NCBI RefSeq assembly: GCF_029227915.1
Contig: NC_079887.1
Coordinates: forward strand, 10,292,001-10,356,000
Direction: 5' to 3'
Length of the DNA stretch: 64,000 bases
Source: Hydractinia symbiolongicarpus
Lineage: Eukaryota; Cnidaria; Hydrozoa; Anthoathecata; Hydractiniidae
The notes below the pieces were generated by a model. It made no database searches, had not been told where the DNA came from, and was given only the letters and a program-made list of their open reading frames with translations. The position numbers were made by a program, and so were the translations under genes. This document shows positions 60,001 through 64,000 of this stretch, piece by piece. How positions within the stretch are numbered: the first letter of the stretch is position 1; every line of letters starts with the position of its first letter.

Positions 60001-63000
60001 CCAACCATCTTCTTGGGAAGACGAACAGTTTTGATATGACCAAATGAACTGCATGAGAAATAAAGAAGACACGGTGATAAATAAAAAGTTAAATAAAGGG
60101 TTTAAAATTATATCAAAAATGGATTCTAATCCTTGTAGAAGTCACAAAGCGAACCCAACGATGCTTGGGTTGCTTTACGTCAACGGTAACAAATTTCGCG
60201 GGTACGCATTTCGAAGTTACTTTTGAAATTATGTGCCAATGATAACATTAACTACGCACAAATTACCTGTGAAATTTATTTTTACCCCTATTACCCAAAT
60301 TTTGGTAAAAACTTAATTTGATGAAATCATTAGGATGAAAAATGACGTCTTACTTGAACGTTTTTTCAGTAGTATTGATGTTCGTGTCATTAAAGTTATA
60401 ACTGTTAATTTATAATATGACATTTATAAATGCTCGAAATACAGTCAATTAGTTGCTTGAGGCATTGTCGGTAATTTATTGATACTTAAGTTTAACTTTT
60501 GCGGCTTCGATTCACTTACATTCAGTATTGATCACAAAAACACGCTTGCAACATAATTTAAAATTTATCCCAAGGCTGCTCATTCGCTGGCCAGCTCTTC
60601 ATTTCCATAAGCTCTTACAAAAAATTAACAACTAACCTGAAAAGTTCCTGTATTTCTTTCGTTGTTGCTTCAAAGGGAATGTTTCTCACAATAATTTTAC
60701 TGCTTGTTTGTTTTTTGTCGACAGCTCTTTTGCGGGAAGCTTTTGGCGCTCTGAAAAATATACAGAACTAATTTGTTCAACAAGGATTTTCCAATACTAT
60801 GCTTGTACATTAGATTGCCAGCTAAACAAAGCTACTTTTCAAGCCACAAGAGTCACTTCTCAAACAAAAAAACTGCTGGCGACCTCACGACTTAAGAGAC
60901 ATTGTTTAAAGCCACCAAAATAAACCCTTAAATGAAAAATGCTATAAATTCCGATATAGTAAACTATATATGAATATAAAAAATTCAAAAGTTTTTAATT
61001 CAAACACTTTGGCGGAAATTTCCTAGCCGTTATCTTTTTCATGCGCCAAAACAGAAAGATATGTTGTAAACTATATCACCAACAAAAAATCCAAAATAAA
61101 ATGTTCCTATAAAATTAACGATAAAGTTTTCAAACACAATCTAGCTGGTGGATGTTTTTTTTTTAAAATCGCTGATGACGTCACAAAAACGAAGGCGTCG
61201 GTAAAAAATAATTATGCTAATTTATTCCATTTGTCAATGGACGGCTTCATGCCTACAATGGTACATAAAGCTCATACCAAAGAGGGTAAAATAGTAGTCC
61301 ACTAGTAGAATGGACTTACTTTTTTCATTTAAACAAAAAAAGATGACTGTATACATGTGTCCAATAACAAAATGAAAATTAGGACCACTTCAGCTGGTGT
61401 ATTTGTGATAGAAGACTTGTTTAAAAGACTGAAAAGGGAGGTTTAAAATGTCAGAATAAAAAAAAATTGAGTACGGGAAATTTTTTAAAAATTTTTTTTT
61501 AAAGAGTAGCTTAACTTGTCATTGCAAAGTTATTTTGTTTAATGCATGAAATTAAAATAATTTAAAAGCGTTTTTAAAGCCAAAAAACTAACAAACCAAC
61601 AAACAACAAAAGATAGAGAAGAGCGCATCCATCGTTTAAAACATTAAGAATGACTCAAAAATCTTCTTTCCATTTAAGATAATTTCCATCGGTAACACAA
61701 TTTGTTAAAAGAATGTAAAGCTAGTACTTAATAATCCAAACACAGTAAATATTAAAACGTACATGCTCTCTCGGTGTGATTTCTTTAGTTCAAGCTTATG
61801 ACCATCTACGTCGCAATGTTGCAGCAACTTTATTGCTTTGTCAGCACTTTCCACTTTTTTATACTCAACAAAACCGTAACCCATCGATAACATAACCCCA
61901 GGCTTCCTAGGATCCTTTTTCTTGGCTATTGTGACATTCTTTAGTTTGCCACAATTACTGAAACGCTAGAAGGCAATCAAATGCTAAAATAAACACATGC
62001 TATGCACAATGTGAAGAACAGAGCTTTAACCACTTCATCAGGATGGTTGCATTAAAGTGGTAGCTATAAATCATGTGAAGAAGAGAGCTCAATCACTTCA
62101 TCACGGTGATTACACGAAAGGGCGAAAAACCAACCTGTCAAATAACTACATATTCAATGTGAAAAGGTTTACAATTCTAAAATTATCACATAACATTTTC
62201 ATATACTAATTTTGTTCATAGTACAAAAAAATTGTCAATTTGGCCGTTCATACTGTCATGCAGGCAAAACCATAGAAAAGGCTTATCAGTTTACGAGAAA
62301 AACATGCCTCATAATAACTGTTACTGTCGATAAAAAAGTTAAAATACAAAAACATTACAAAACTTGGGACAAAGAAAAGCTTATAGGAGTTCAGGCTATC
62401 CCGCGTCCATACCAATTTCCAGTTTAAATAAACATAGCATATTTTTTCCTACAGCCAGAATGGATGCACAAGAATAACACACAGATGTGTAGAGTGTTTC
62501 AGAGTCTTTACCCACTGGTAGCTTGATGATAGAGCGTCCACTTCCAATGTAGATGATCGTCGGTTCAATAACACATTAAGTCATGCCAAAGACCATAAAG
62601 AGAGTGAATCTATCTATCATTTCTGCTTAGCGTTTATCATAAAAAGTGAAATTACACAGACTTTTGTAGTTCAAATAGGAGTTCTAAATGCACTAGCCCC
62701 CCTTGTTGACAAGAGTAATCGTGGGAACCGAAGATCCTGTGTAAATCAAAAAAATTAAAGGAATGGTACGAACCTCTTTTAGCTTCTCCTCTGTCGTGGT
62801 AAAATTCAGATTTTTCACGAAAACAACATTCCCAGTGACACTTTCCTCGCCTTCTATGGCAATAAAATTTAAATTACGACCAACACTGGCTGATACTGCC
62901 AAAATAAACAAGGTGGTGGAAAGTGTTATAATGGTAAATAATGTCAAAGAAAAATTTGAGTGAACTTGAGATACCTGAAGTGTGACTATCCTAAAAAACG

Positions 63001-63700
63001 AGAAAAAAGTGTTAATATGATTTACTTAGTAAGTTATTTGAAACATCTACAAAGGAATGCTATTAACATACATTGTCAGACATTTCTTCTTCTTCTTTAA
63101 CAGTGACTTCACCAGTTAATATATCAACAGGAGCCCATTCCAAATACAGAGGCGTGTGTTTGAACTATGAGTGAAAAATGTGAGAATACAAGTGCAGCTC
63201 TATGTTGAACTTACAAGGGAACAGAAAATTTGTTACAGAACGATGGAGAAAGAGTATAGGAAAAGGAAACAGCCAGTAACCAAAATATTTTTTAACACAT
63301 AGGGAATATGTTTGAGATTAAAGTTTACTGTGGCTAAAAATTAATTCTTATGTCTGCATATGTGTGTGTGTTACCCTCCACCTGTGTATAATTCAAAACA
63401 ACCAATTGAAATTGCAAACAGGTGTTTCTTGCACATCAATAGAATTTCCGGTGAAAGGCTGAAGTAACTACTCATTTCATTACTCAACAAAATTTTTACC
63501 TTGGAGTAAGCGAGATTAGTAAAAGCCTCCCTGGCCTCTTTTGGCTGGATGAATTCAATGATTGCTGTTATTCCGAATGGTGGAATCAAGACTTTACCAA
63601 TATCGCCATACTTTGAAAATATAGTTTCTAGTTCGCTCGCAGTTGTGCCAGGGGGTAGGTTTTTAACCAAGATGGTCGTTTTACTTCTTGCGCAATTTGA
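57036..63700 (-). CDS. RBM19: RNA-binding protein RBM19 (Mrd1 orthologue), C-terminal part
   Basis: Nine exons in transcript order: 63700-63500, 63164-63072, 62990-62975, 62895-62774, 61965-61763, 60750-60637, 60048-59943, 58659-58530, 57103-57036. They join in frame into the last 350 residues. RBM19/Mrd1 is a nucleolar protein with multiple RRMs, required for pre-rRNA processing of the small subunit. Three RRMs are visible: the first with TTILVKNLPPG and GITAIIEF, the second with VVFVKNLNFTTTEEKLKE and GVMLSMGYGFVEY, the third with SSKIIVRNIPFEATTKEIQE and HRGFAFVDFTTKQDA. The Mrd1-type GRRLVLEWADDEDSVELLRQ and a basic tail end it. Exon 3 of this set is only 16 bases. The stop overlaps AATAAA (GAATAAAAAG). 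Upstream exons with the other RRMs lie beyond 64,000. Confidence 0.95.
59250..59728. repeat. 28-bp minisatellite in an RBM19 intron
   Basis: About 17 head-to-tail copies of AAGGTTTTCAATAATATTCGGCGGTCGC with few substitutions (first copies more diverged). There are no spacers. It lies in the intron between the exons at 59943-60048 and 58530-58659. Confidence 0.95.
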
Positions 63701-64000
63701 CTAAAACAAGATTAGAAATAAGCAGCTTTAAAAAAAGAAAAATTGTAAACATGAAAAATTATTCTCTAAATCATTGACTTAATTTATAGGCTATATTTCC
63801 TATGTCATTGTCAATTTTTATTACGGAGCGTTTATAGTATTAAATCATTAGAGATGTAAAGATATGCTAAAGTACATAGATATTTTAAATTATTTCAGTT
63901 CAATAGAACCAATGACATTCATTCTTTCAGGATCACATTTTGAACTTACTTTCTATCTAAATTAACTATTATTCAGATTTTTGCCAATTTTGGAAAAAGT

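Overview
This is an AT-rich animal nuclear window with many introns. Split genes use canonical GT..AG introns, and most of the remaining sequence is derived from transposons. The gene set (ribosomal protein L6, RBM19, a histamine N-methyltransferase-like enzyme, a CABIT plus tandem-SAM adaptor, a hevamine-type GH18 protein) and the repeat types (DIRS-like RT, DUF4806-carrying DNA transposon, THAP/Harbinger remnants, tRNA-derived SINEs, short palindromic elements of the AACCTCGTCCCCAGG type) fit a cnidarian, perhaps a hydrozoan or other medusozoan. The phylum is a moderate-confidence inference and the species is unknown.

Layout. 2.4-5.1 kb: the last three coding exons of RPL6 (+), with MITEs and a LINE remnant in its introns. 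8.6-10.8 kb: an intact single-exon CABIT/SAM adaptor gene (-). 14.8-16.9 kb: broken THAP/HTH_Tnp_4 and HARBI1-like transposase remnants. 19.2-28.5 kb: what looks like one 9.3-kb DNA transposon, bounded by a 12-bp terminal inverted repeat with ACGTTGAA-type arrays just inside. It carries a 3'-truncated transposase gene and an eight-exon DUF4806 gene that I could join in frame from ATG to stop. 28.5-37 kb: gene-poor, with a LINE RT remnant, a DIRS-like RT remnant and a perfect 40-bp-armed palindromic element. 37.3-39.1 kb: complete two-exon HNMT-like gene (-). 39.5-40.6 kb: internally deleted Tigger/pogo element. 44.1-46.6 kb: a four-exon gene for an unrecognised secreted acidic protein whose exons 2, 3 and 4 repeat one small module. 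48.7-56.6 kb: a complete 15-exon gene for a secreted, probably GPI-anchored protein with three tandem hevamine-like GH18 domains. Only the first domain keeps the catalytic residues. 57.0-63.7 kb: the last nine coding exons of RBM19 (-), with a 28-bp minisatellite in one intron.

The genes do not form a pathway. RPL6 and RBM19 both serve ribosome production, but they are about 52 kb apart on opposite strands. The two secreted-protein genes are adjacent and on the same strand, which may be chance. All exon joins were made by hand from reading frame, intron phase and splice consensus.
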